A DNA stretch of 64,000 bases from Aliirhizobium wenxiniae. Lineage in GTDB: Bacteria > Pseudomonadota > Alphaproteobacteria > Rhizobiales > Rhizobiaceae. Location of the stretch: the NCBI RefSeq assembly GCF_014201355.1, contig NZ_JACHEG010000010.1, forward strand, positions 124,001 through 188,000, written 5' to 3'. Below are positions 1 to 8,020 of the stretch, in pieces. A program made the translations under genes and the position numbers. Each line of letters opens with the position of its first letter. Within the stretch, counting starts at the first letter, position 1. A model generated the notes under the pieces. That model was not told the DNA's origin and did not search any database. It saw only the letters and a program-made list of their open reading frames with translations.

Positions 1-690
1 CCTCGCTCGCCCCATGATCATTCGCTGACGCTTCTGGATGGCAAAGCCGATCGGAAAGCCCACCAGGGCACCGGCAGCAGCAATGCCCGAAAGCGCAGCA
101 AAAACGGTCTGACGGGAGGGTTCGTGATACGCCCCGGCCATGTCCGTCGCACCAAAAGGTGCCTGATACATGGCCGCAAGATGATTGCCGTAATAGCTGG
201 CGATTGCGGCGTGTTCCCCTGCCTTGGTCGCGACCATGTAAAAGGCGATACCGTAGACGGTGACGCCGGCATAGGCGGCGGCAAAGATCATCGCAGTCAG
301 CGCGATCAAGCTGAACATCGACCGGACATGCAACAGATAAAGGATCTTGCGCGACAGGGCCTTCCCGCCTTTCAGCATCCATAGGCTCAAAATGAAGAAC
401 AAGAACGGTGACGCCAACACGAAGGCGAGAATACTCAGACCGACAGTGTTTCTGGTGTGGATGACCGACCACGTGTAGTGCATGGCATCGGCAAAGCGCA
501 CTGCACCGACATAGTCGAAATAAGACCCCTGCCCGAACGAGACGATATAGGCGTCGTAGATCGTCGCGAATATGAAAAGCCAAAGGCCGGCGGCGCCGAG
601 GACCACGAATGGGAGGGTGATCGGTAACACCTTCTGTAGGCCAGTCCATTTCGGCCGCTCAATCTCGCTGTGTATGGACACGCTTGCCAT
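1..690 (-). CDS. Multi-pass membrane protein, 5' part only; possible VirD4/TraG-type coupling protein N-terminus
   Basis: This gene follows virB11 and runs off the left edge, leaving 230 codons without a stop. I chose the ATG at 690, inside the virB11 3' end, because it begins MASVSIHSEIE and follows a GAGG sequence; starting at the very end of virB11 would need an ATT codon. The visible part has four hydrophobic stretches, at about residues 19-45, 80-103, 117-140 and 193-212, and ends in a basic stretch. Coupling proteins often sit just after virB11 and begin with membrane segments before the ATPase domain. Four segments is more than usual, and no Walker A motif is reached, so the identity is inferred from position only. 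Confidence 0.5.
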   Translation of the reverse strand, partial: MASVSIHSEIERPKWTGLQKVLPITLPFVVLGAAGLWLFIFATIYDAYIVSFGQGSYFDYVGAVRFADAMHYTWSVIHTRNTVGLSILAFVLASPFLFFILSLWMLKGGKALSRKILYLLHVRSMFSLIALTAMIFAAAYAGVTVYGIAFYMVATKAGEHAAIASYYGNHLAAMYQAPFGATDMAGAYHEPSRQTVFAALSGIAAAGALVGFPIGFAIQKRQRMIMGRAR

Positions 691-1708
691 CTTCATCGAC
701 CTCATCGGCAAAATAGATTTCGCTGACGCCGCGGCCGCCGACGGCGTCGCTCTTCTTCAGCTGGACCACGATTGGGATGATGGAGCGGATGTAGCGAATG
801 ATATCGTCCCGCTCCATCCGCACATTGCTGTTGAGCACCAGTGTCGACAGGCGATTGAAGGCATGGTGGGGCGAGTTTGCATGGATCGTCGACATCGAGC
901 CGGGGTGACCGGTATTGATGGCATTTAGGAAGTCGAACGCCTCGTCACCTCGCAACTCGCCCATAAAAACCCGATCAGGTCTCAAACGCAGCGCAGTGGC
1001 GAGGAGATCGCCCATTGTCACTTTCGCCTCTCCCTGTCCGCCTTTGGAGACGAGCAGCGACACGACATTTTCCTGGCGCGGCTCAAGCTCGGCAGTGTCC
1101 TGCATGAGAATGAACCGCTCCTGATTGGGGATGGCGGTCAGCATCGTGTTGAGGAAAGTGGTTTTGCCGGTGGACGTCCCGCCCGAGATCAGCATGCTTC
1201 GATGATTGGTTGCGGCGAGCTCAAGGAAAGCCCGGACCTGTCGAGCTCGAAGCAGCCGGGACAGTTCGACATCAACGTCATCGATATAGTCGTCACCCGT
1301 GACTTTGGTGAAACGGAACGCACCAGCCCGCTCGTAGTCGTTCAGGTCGAACCGACGGATGAACTGCTTACGGATTGAAAACGCATGGCCGGTCGCCGAG
1401 GTTGGGTTGAGGACGAACTGGACACGCTCTCCGCCTGTGAGGGTTGCCGAAAGCAGCGGGTTCTGGGCATTGACCGTTTGCTTTGTGAACGACGCCGCAC
1501 GGGACGCCATGTGGCGGATCGCCTCCTGGTCGAGGCCTTCTACCCGTTCCTTCACCATTGTGAGATGGCCGATCCTCTCCAGCCACACTTCTTCGTCGGC
1601 CTGGCAGGAAATCTCGACAACGCCAGGATCATCGAGGAAGCGTCGGATCGGCTCCAGAGCCTCGGCCAGAAAATGGTGCTCGGCCGAGATTGTAGGACGG
1701 GCGTTCAT
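659..1708 (-). CDS. virB11: VirB11-type secretion ATPase
   Basis: Hexameric traffic ATPase of the inner-membrane base of the type IV secretion system, where it switches the machine between pilus assembly and substrate transfer. The 349-residue length is normal. Walker A GGTSTGKT lies at residues 176-183, followed by an Asp box, a Walker B region around RVFMGELRGDEAFDFL and the family signature ending in STIHANS. The N-terminal part matches the VirB11 NTD. The start codon overlaps the virB10 stop by 4 bp (ATGA), so the two are probably translationally coupled, and the downstream membrane-protein gene begins within its 3' end. Confidence 0.97.
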   Translation of the reverse strand: MNARPTISAEHHFLAEALEPIRRFLDDPGVVEISCQADEEVWLERIGHLTMVKERVEGLDQEAIRHMASRAASFTKQTVNAQNPLLSATLTGGERVQFVLNPTSATGHAFSIRKQFIRRFDLNDYERAGAFRFTKVTGDDYIDDVDVELSRLLRARQVRAFLELAATNHRSMLISGGTSTGKTTFLNTMLTAIPNQERFILMQDTAELEPRQENVVSLLVSKGGQGEAKVTMGDLLATALRLRPDRVFMGELRGDEAFDFLNAINTGHPGSMSTIHANSPHHAFNRLSTLVLNSNVRMERDDIIRYIRSIIPIVVQLKKSDAVGGRGVSEIYFADEVDEDGKRVHTQRD

Positions 1709-3069
1709 CTGCCACCTCTTTGCTTGCGCAAGCGGTCGAATTCCTCGCGGACCGGATCTGGATAGAGGCCGGCAAAGTCCAGGTCGCGTGTGACGAAGAC
1801 ACTGATATCGGAGCCCTGCGGGATATGGATGGTGGGCCGGATGTTGCGACTGTCCTGGAAAGCCTCGCTGCCCAATTGCTGGATGCCGGAAGCGATCGTC
1901 TCGGCGGCGATCTGTCGGGCGCGATCCTGGGAGGTATCGCCGCTATTTTGGGGTATCCGCGTGACGCTGCCGTCACCGTTGACGACGGTGATGTACTGGT
2001 TCTGCTTCTGACCAAGCTGGGCAATGTACTGGGTTGCCCCTCCAATCAGTGTCATCAGTGCCGGCGGACCGAAGCGCTCCCAATATTTCCGGTCGACGAT
2101 CCCGGTCATCCCCGAGCGTCCGAGCCGGTCTGTTCCGTAGGAGCCGAGCTGTACCGAAACCCCATCTCCCCGGATCATTCTCGTCCAGATGATCAGGACC
2201 CGCTCCTGCCCACGATCGACACCGGATTTGTAATCCCCGATCAGGGACGAACCAGCGGGGATGAGGATACGTCGCCCGTCGAAGGAATAGACATCCTCCC
2301 GCACGATCCCCTTCACCATGCCTGCGAGATCGGAATTGATAGCGGTCTCCAGCGTGCCGCGGATCATCGTGCCTTGCGGTATCCACGCGTCCGTCCGGCG
2401 GTTTTCGGTAGCGACCGAGACCTGAACACCCTGCCCGCCCATCGCTTTTAGAAAGGCCCTGTCAGGATCATTGGCTCCATCGGCTGCGCCACGATTGCCG
2501 GCTGCCGACACTGCGTCAGCACCTGAAGCCGATCCCATGCCGAACGACGCAGCAGATACTCCGGTCACCGTGGCCTGAACAGCTCCTTGGGTCTGGTTGG
2601 CCTGGTCGAATACCATAGCCGAGGAGCGCACGCGCTCTAGCAGCTTGGCCTGGCGGGCGAGCTCGATGCAGTGGGGATTGTCCGGATTCTTGCCTCTGGT
2701 GCAATCGACCTCCGCTGGCGGAAGTGCGGGTGCAGCAGCAGGTATGACGGGAGCTGGCGGCGGTGGAGGTGGCGGAGGCGGCGCCTCCGGCACCTGCGCT
2801 GTTGGTAGCGGCGGCGGTGCGGGCAACCTAAAGCCCTCATTTCGAGGTGCCTGCACCGGGCGGAACTCTTCGCGCGGAGTGTTGTCGACAACTTGCTGCT
2901 GTTCGCCGCTCGAAAGCAGGAAGTAAAGGACAACCCCAACACCGGCGATCGCCGCAACCACTGCGAATGGGCGCATCAGCCCGATCCCGGCCCGTCTGAC
3001 CGGCCCGCCGAGGGAAGTATCGCCTTCCAGCGAGCGATAATTGGGCGAATTGAAGTTGGGATCCGACAT
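1705..3069 (-). CDS. virB10: VirB10-type T4SS core-complex protein
   Basis: Spans both membranes and forms the core channel with VirB7 and VirB9. The 454-residue protein has a short cytoplasmic N-terminus, one membrane segment at about 32-53, a periplasmic proline-rich linker with an uninterrupted run of nine prolines at 97-105, and a C-terminal TrbI/VirB10 domain of about 200 residues ending in a basic tail. The linker is the usual feature that lets VirB10 cross the periplasm. It starts 10 bp after the virB9 stop. Assignment is secure from domain order and operon position. Confidence 0.96.
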   Translation of the reverse strand: MSDPNFNSPNYRSLEGDTSLGGPVRRAGIGLMRPFAVVAAIAGVGVVLYFLLSSGEQQQVVDNTPREEFRPVQAPRNEGFRLPAPPPLPTAQVPEAPPPPPPPPPAPVIPAAAPALPPAEVDCTRGKNPDNPHCIELARQAKLLERVRSSAMVFDQANQTQGAVQATVTGVSAASFGMGSASGADAVSAAGNRGAADGANDPDRAFLKAMGGQGVQVSVATENRRTDAWIPQGTMIRGTLETAINSDLAGMVKGIVREDVYSFDGRRILIPAGSSLIGDYKSGVDRGQERVLIIWTRMIRGDGVSVQLGSYGTDRLGRSGMTGIVDRKYWERFGPPALMTLIGGATQYIAQLGQKQNQYITVVNGDGSVTRIPQNSGDTSQDRARQIAAETIASGIQQLGSEAFQDSRNIRPTIHIPQGSDISVFVTRDLDFAGLYPDPVREEFDRLRKQRGGR

Positions 3070-3078
3070 GCTGCCCTC

Positions 3079-3912
3079 CTATCGTGATTGCGATTGTTGC
3101 TGGCCGCTAGCACTGCCCATGCGCTTCGGGGCAACGGCGCCTTCAATCGGTGCGGGGATGTCAGCGGGCACGGTCCGCAGATTGAAGAGACACGTCTCTT
3201 CTTCCGTCCCGTAGCGTAGCGACCATTGTCGCGAGACCTTGTCGATGACAACGTAGTCCGCTTCCCGCCGATAGTTCACGAGGCTCTCCCTGCGCTTGGC
3301 ATCAACGATGAAGATTGCGGGAATGTCACTAGTGAATTTCATGAAGGTCTTCAGCCCGTCATCGAAAACCCAGAGGGGCTTGGCAGCGTCGTTACCTTTG
3401 AAGCCATAGTCATAATTGACCTTGTCCCGACGGATGTTCTTGATGTTCGGATTGCGCTGAGCATCCTGTGCTTGTTTCCAGAGCTCCGCTGTTCCCTTCA
3501 AACCAGCGTCTTCCGGGTAGGTGAATTTCAGCTTGAATGTCTGGTTCTGCATCGCCTTGCTATCGTTGACGCGCAAATCGAAGGAATAGGTGCGTTTGGT
3601 CGTGACCACGGAGAGGTTGGTCGCAGCATCCTTCTCCATCGGCTTCAGGGTCAACGATCGCCTATCGGCAGAAGTGAGGATTTGCCAGGAGACCGTGTCG
3701 CCGGCGACGACCTGCGTGATTTCCTCGTCGGCCCCAAACAGGATGGTGGTCACCAATCCATAGGTGCCGGTCACCTGGAAGACCTGTTCGGCGGAATAGG
3801 GAAGCGAGCGTATCCGCGGATCGAGCCTGCCTGGTCGCGCCAGCAATTCGGCGCTCGCGATCGTCGGCTCGAGAAACGACAGGACAGTGAGTGCAATCAT
3901 CCATCGTTTCAT
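3079..3912 (-). CDS. virB9: VirB9-type T4SS core-complex protein
   Basis: Periplasmic and outer-membrane component of the core complex. The 277-residue protein begins with a cleavable signal peptide (hydrophobic core at 5-17, probable cleavage after Ala21). The C-terminal CagX/VirB9 domain carries the typical patch PLWVFDDGLKTFMKF and the sequence IPAIFIVDAKRRE. A cysteine in EEETCLFN near the C-terminus could bond to a partner lipoprotein. The start overlaps the virB8 stop by 4 bp. Confidence 0.96.
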   Translation of the reverse strand: MKRWMIALTVLSFLEPTIASAELLARPGRLDPRIRSLPYSAEQVFQVTGTYGLVTTILFGADEEITQVVAGDTVSWQILTSADRRSLTLKPMEKDAATNLSVVTTKRTYSFDLRVNDSKAMQNQTFKLKFTYPEDAGLKGTAELWKQAQDAQRNPNIKNIRRDKVNYDYGFKGNDAAKPLWVFDDGLKTFMKFTSDIPAIFIVDAKRRESLVNYRREADYVVIDKVSRQWSLRYGTEEETCLFNLRTVPADIPAPIEGAVAPKRMGSASGQQQSQSR

Positions 3913-4643
3913 GGCACCAGCCCCGATGGCATGTTTTCCGGGACCTTGGCGTATTCCGTCACGACAAAACCGAGCGGATTGTAGAGACGGACGCGATTGC
4001 TTGCCGGAAGATTGATCTGCCGATATCGCACCGTCGCTGACCAGCGGTTGACCACATCGCCACCACGTTGCCGCTCCCGTGTTTCAAAACGCACCGACAT
4101 GGTCGAGGCATTGAGCGGATTGACCGAAAGTATGTCCGGACGGATATCACCTGTCGCGCCCATGGTCTTGACCGGCCCCCTGGGATTGCTGGGGTTCATC
4201 CAATCCTCGTAGTCCTTGAAGGCAGAGGAATTCGGCTCCGACCAGAGCGCGATCATGTCGAAATTGTCGGAGAGGTAGCGGGGATCATAGGTCTCGCGGC
4301 GGATCACATAGTTTCCGACAAAGGACGCTTGCACTGCCTGAAGCTCAGAGACGCCCGAGCGATCCTTGTCGAGTGTCGTGACGGTTTCCATGTAGCCGGT
4401 ATTCTTGTCGACGATCAGCGGCACGACCTCGGTGCGCACAAGCGGGAAGAGCTGTGCGACCGAGAACGACAGGATGCCGGCGACAGCCCAGCCGGCGATG
4501 GCAAAGACCAATAGGATCATCCCGATCAGTGTACGCAGAGACCGGTTCTTCTCGCCCCAGGAATGGTGTTGATCGTAAATGTCTTGAGGACCTACGACCC
4601 TATCAGTCGGCTCAGTCTGCACCTGTTTCTTGAAGAATGCCAA
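3909..4643 (-). CDS. virB8: VirB8-type T4SS assembly protein
   Basis: Bitopic inner-membrane protein that nucleates assembly of the secretion machine through its periplasmic NTF2-like domain. The 244-residue protein has a cytoplasmic tail of about 38 residues, one membrane helix at 39-60 and a periplasmic domain ending with YNPLGFVVTEY, a typical VirB8 C-terminal pattern. It sits between virB6 and virB9 as in standard virB operons. The 67 bp between it and virB6 are too short for a virB7 gene. Confidence 0.95.
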   Translation of the reverse strand: MAFFKKQVQTEPTDRVVGPQDIYDQHHSWGEKNRSLRTLIGMILLVFAIAGWAVAGILSFSVAQLFPLVRTEVVPLIVDKNTGYMETVTTLDKDRSGVSELQAVQASFVGNYVIRRETYDPRYLSDNFDMIALWSEPNSSAFKDYEDWMNPSNPRGPVKTMGATGDIRPDILSVNPLNASTMSVRFETRERQRGGDVVNRWSATVRYRQINLPASNRVRLYNPLGFVVTEYAKVPENMPSGLVP

Positions 4644-4710
4644 AATCTATCCCCGAAATATCTACTGTGAAAATGTTGTCGGCTGAGGGCTTGCGGCCAT
4701 GGTTCCCGCT

Positions 4711-5799
4711 TCATCCGCCGTTGCGCCGTCGCGTGGTCAACATTCTACCGAGCCCGCCAGTCGCCGCCATTGTGCCACGGCCGACAAGCGCAGATGCCGT
4801 CAACGCACCTCGCGGCCCAGCAAGCATGCCAAGCGCAACAGCTGCGGCTTGACCGCTTCGTGACGAACTCGACAGGAGTGCATTTCGCGTCGCCCCATAG
4901 ATGATGTCGGCACCACCGCCCCTCGGGATGTTCGCCATGGCTGCGCTGTAAGCGAAGGCTTTCGCAATCTCCGGCACCTGCAAAATGAAGTAAGCAATCA
5001 GCGCTAGATAGAGCACCATGGCGACCACGATCGCGAGTGCGTTTTCGCTTGTGGCCATGTCGTCGCTGATGGTGTCCATCATGCCGATCAGGAAGCCGAA
5101 CGAGAGACCAGCCATGATATAGGTGAAGAGAAGCATGAACATGCCGAAGGCAATACCCTTCACCCAAGCCTCGAACACGAAACGAGTGATGCCGAAGAAA
5201 TAACAAAGGATGGCGATCGGACCGATCGCCAGCATCACGGCAGTGATCATCTTGGCAAACAGCGTTACGCCGGTGAGGATCAGCAGCATCGGCAAAAGGC
5301 CGAAAACCAGCACAATGAAGACCACGACGGCACCCGTGACGTTCGGCAGCCATCCTGACTCGTAGGAATTAAACAGCTGCATGGCGAAGTTGTAGACCTT
5401 GCGCGCCATGGACGCGACCTGGCTGGCAAGATCCGAGCCTGCTGCCTGTCCACCCATCGCCGAGGAAATCGCCGAGCCAAGATCCTGTGGTGAGAAGAGC
5501 ACGAACTGGCCGATATTGTCGTAGAATGTTGCCCAGGACATGATCAACGCATAGGCAAGTGCGACCTTGAATCCCGCAATCGCCATGTCGGCCAATGAAA
5601 TTCTGCTCTGCCCGAGGGCTGCCATCAGGAAATACAAGGCAAGGAAAATCGCCAGAATGGCGCTGACCAGGTCGCCGTTTGCGGCGAACAGGCCCCACGC
5701 CCGCTCCAGCGATGCCTCATTGATCTTGTCGAAATATCTGAGCGCATCGCCATAGAAGTTGATCGCGTAGCTGACTGGATCCATCTCGTCCCCTGACAC
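4711..5799 (-). CDS. virB6: VirB6-type polytopic T4SS channel protein
   Basis: Polytopic inner-membrane component proposed to contact the substrate early in translocation. The 362-residue protein has long hydrophobic helices (near residues 45-70, 80-100, 150-215 and 230-285) and the central loop typical of TrbL/VirB6 proteins, followed by a Ser/Arg/Gly-rich cytoplasmic tail. Position between the small lipoprotein gene and virB8 supports the call. Sequence conservation is low in this family, so topology and context carry most of the weight. Confidence 0.93.
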   Translation of the reverse strand: MSGDEMDPVSYAINFYGDALRYFDKINEASLERAWGLFAANGDLVSAILAIFLALYFLMAALGQSRISLADMAIAGFKVALAYALIMSWATFYDNIGQFVLFSPQDLGSAISSAMGGQAAGSDLASQVASMARKVYNFAMQLFNSYESGWLPNVTGAVVVFIVLVFGLLPMLLILTGVTLFAKMITAVMLAIGPIAILCYFFGITRFVFEAWVKGIAFGMFMLLFTYIMAGLSFGFLIGMMDTISDDMATSENALAIVVAMVLYLALIAYFILQVPEIAKAFAYSAAMANIPRGGGADIIYGATRNALLSSSSRSGQAAAVALGMLAGPRGALTASALVGRGTMAATGGLGRMLTTRRRNGG

Positions 5800-5824
5800 C
5801 CTGTGGGTGGGCTAGAATTCCCGG

Positions 5825-6034
5825 CTAGAAGTGATTGACCGGTCGCATCGGGCCGCAGTCGTGCGGCAACACCGCATCGAACGCTGGCGCTGATGTGTCA
5901 GGCTTCGGCTCCGTGCCGTAGCCGAGCGTAGGTACTGGGCTGTCGTCGGCCGAGCATTTCGCCAGTTGCTCGTATTTTCCGGCACAGCCGCAGAGAGCGA
6001 TTGTAATGCCGACCATCATTGGGAGAACCTTCAC
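5825..6034 (-). CDS. Small T4SS lipoprotein, VirB7-like or entry-exclusion-like
   Basis: A 69-residue protein with a lipoprotein signal: hydrophobic residues 4-14, then Leu-Cys-Gly-Cys, with Cys17 the likely lipidated residue. Two further cysteines follow, one in AKCSADD and one in HDCGPMR. Its start overlaps the virB5 stop (ATGA). In pKM101-like operons the gene between virB5 and virB6 encodes the entry-exclusion lipoprotein, while virB7 normally lies between virB6 and virB8, where no gene fits here. The spare cysteines would suit a VirB7-type disulfide with VirB9. I cannot choose between exclusion and core-complex roles from sequence alone. Confidence 0.75.
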   Translation of the reverse strand: MKVLPMMVGITIALCGCAGKYEQLAKCSADDSPVPTLGYGTEPKPDTSAPAFDAVLPHDCGPMRPVNHF

Positions 6035-6822
6035 TGGGACTGCTTCTCGAAGGCCTTCAACTGATCGCGCACGGACGCGGTCTCAGTGCCGGTCTCGCCA
6101 TTCCGGAGGACGCTGTCCGGGAGTGTGGCGAAGGTCTTCAGGTTCTGCGACGAGGTCGCTAGCGCTGCCCTGTATTGCTGGTTCAACAGCATGACCTGGT
6201 TGTTGAGCGAACCGACGGCCTCATTGGCGGTCTGATTTCCCTGCAGAACCATCTGTGTGTTCTGCTCCAGCGCGCCTTTCAGGTCCTGCGCCGAGCCGAT
6301 CTTTTCGGTTGCCTGCATGAAGGAGTTCTGGCGGTCTTTCGTCGCGCTGTTCATCGCTTCTGTCAGAGCCGTCAGGGTGGTCAAGGCATTGATCCCCTGG
6401 GAATAAGCCTGATTGGCGCCGGATAATTCACCGCCTTTGGCCGTGTCGACGACCATCTTCACAAGGTTGAGACCATTGATCAGTTTGGCGGCCGTGTTCC
6501 GGAACTGGCTGCTGATGCCGCCGAACACAGCCTGGTTGCTAGAGAGTATTGAGTTGAAGTCGGGAGCCTGCCCCATGCTGAAACCGTTTCCGGTGGCGAG
6601 CTTGGCGAACTGGCTGGCGTCCTGCGTGCGGTCCCCGACAATGGCCTGAAGGGTTTTCGTCGTGTTGTCCATGACGACCGACGTGTCCTGCTGGATCTGC
6701 TTCGACAGCCGCTCGATTTCCTGTGCTGCCGCGATATTGGCCGAATCCTTGACTGGGACCTGTGCGAAGGCGTGTGGCGTGGCAACCAAACCGAGCCCGA
6801 CGGCAAGAACAATCTTTTTCAT
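6031..6822 (-). CDS. virB5: VirB5-type minor pilus subunit
   Basis: Minor pilin of the T-pilus tip. I start it at the ATG at 6822 because AAGGAGAG lies directly upstream and the protein then opens with a clean signal peptide (MKKIVLAVGLGL, probable cleavage after AFA at 18-20); an upstream in-frame extension is ignored. The 263-residue mature region is largely helical, rich in Gln, Ala and Asn, and contains a TrbJ/VirB5-like long helix (LINGLNLVKMVVDTAK, MNSATKDRQNSFMQATEKIG). It lies 22 bp after the fused transglycosylase gene. Confidence 0.9.
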   Translation of the reverse strand: MKKIVLAVGLGLVATPHAFAQVPVKDSANIAAAQEIERLSKQIQQDTSVVMDNTTKTLQAIVGDRTQDASQFAKLATGNGFSMGQAPDFNSILSSNQAVFGGISSQFRNTAAKLINGLNLVKMVVDTAKGGELSGANQAYSQGINALTTLTALTEAMNSATKDRQNSFMQATEKIGSAQDLKGALEQNTQMVLQGNQTANEAVGSLNNQVMLLNQQYRAALATSSQNLKTFATLPDSVLRNGETGTETASVRDQLKAFEKQSQ

Positions 6823-6844
6823 GAGCCTCTCCTTTGCTGTTTCG

Positions 6845-8020
6845 TTAGTTGACTGTCGGCCGAGCATCGACAACGGTCACCAGACCAAGCGCCGGATCCT
6901 GCAGTGCCGTGAAGGTCGCGGTGTCACCGTTGGCGCGCGCCGCATCCTGAAGGTCCTCGAGCCAGCGACCTATCTGTTCGGAAGTGGCATTCGCCGGAAC
7001 GGCAAAACAGCGCGTACCGCCCGTGTCGATGATCGTCGTGGGGCACTGGATTTGCGCCATGACCAGCGATCCATCGCTATCCTTGGAATTGCCTCCGCCC
7101 GAACCACGCAGGCTCGCCGAAGACGATTGCAGCCCGGACTGGAGGCGCTGGAGATATTGCTGATTTGCTTCGAGCGATTTCTGGGCGAACGCATTCCACG
7201 TCGTCGCGCGTTCGACCTGCGCCTTTGTATTGCGGTCGACGGCCTTCTTTAGCTGTTCACCACAGCTCGTGGTATCGCTGACCGTTTCCGGTTCGGTCGT
7301 CTCGGTTCCAGTTGGCGCCCGGTCGCCATTTTCAGCCTTGTTGCGCTCATAGTAGGCCGAGACCTTTCTGACGTAGTCCTGGGTCTCCGGAATGTCCGGG
7401 ATCTGGCCGTTTTGAAGCGACTGGCGATACGGACCGGCATTGTAGCCTGCGGCGATCAGGTCATATCGGTCGCCGAACATGCCCTGCAGCTGCTTGATGT
7501 ATTTGACCCCGCCGCGGATATTGTCCTGCGTGTCGTAGGGGTTCACACCGAGCCCCGATGCGGTCCCTGGCATCAGCTGCATCACGCCGGTCGCTCCTAC
7601 TCCGGAACGTGCCGAATGGCGAAACCGCGATTCCTGTTCAGCGATTGCCATCGCAAAATTCGGATCGACACCCTGCCGGATCGCCTCGCTCTCGACCATG
7701 CGGGCGACTTCCTGTTGGCTCGGGGTTTTCTTTGAGGGGCTTGCTGGCGAGGTCGCACCGGCCATTCCCTGTGCGGAACAATCAGCCGGCGCACCGGATC
7801 CCTGCCCCGGAGCGAGGCTGTCGGTGGTCCCGCCGGACGCCCCTTTCACGGCTTGCGTATCGGCCTGGTAGGGTCGGTAGCTGTCGCGGGTCGCCTCGTC
7901 GCTTTTCAGGCGTGTATCGTCGAGCACCGGGACCTGCGCGCGCAACGCCGAGGGCACGACGATGGTCGCGAACGCAAGCACGCCGACGGTTGCCAGTTCA
8001 GGAAGCCTTGGCGTTGTCAT
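6845..8020 (-). CDS. Second lytic transglycosylase of the T4SS operon, with an unusual C-terminal extension
   Basis: Periplasmic peptidoglycan-cleaving enzyme, presumably opening the wall for the secretion channel. The 391-residue protein has a signal peptide (to about 28), a linker, an SLT domain at about 104-225 with catalytic Glu130 in EQESRF, the motif MQLMPGTA and AGYNAGP at 191-197, and then about 160 extra residues I do not recognise. The extension is helical, has cysteines in TTSCGEQ, IQCPTT and TRCFAV, and a final segment resembling a small folded domain. A separate VirB1-type enzyme heads the operon, so this is a second one. It overlaps the virB4 3' end by 23 bp. Confidence 0.88.
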   Translation of the reverse strand: MTTPRLPELATVGVLAFATIVVPSALRAQVPVLDDTRLKSDEATRDSYRPYQADTQAVKGASGGTTDSLAPGQGSGAPADCSAQGMAGATSPASPSKKTPSQQEVARMVESEAIRQGVDPNFAMAIAEQESRFRHSARSGVGATGVMQLMPGTASGLGVNPYDTQDNIRGGVKYIKQLQGMFGDRYDLIAAGYNAGPYRQSLQNGQIPDIPETQDYVRKVSAYYERNKAENGDRAPTGTETTEPETVSDTTSCGEQLKKAVDRNTKAQVERATTWNAFAQKSLEANQQYLQRLQSGLQSSSASLRGSGGGNSKDSDGSLVMAQIQCPTTIIDTGGTRCFAVPANATSEQIGRWLEDLQDAARANGDTATFTALQDPALGLVTVVDARPTVN

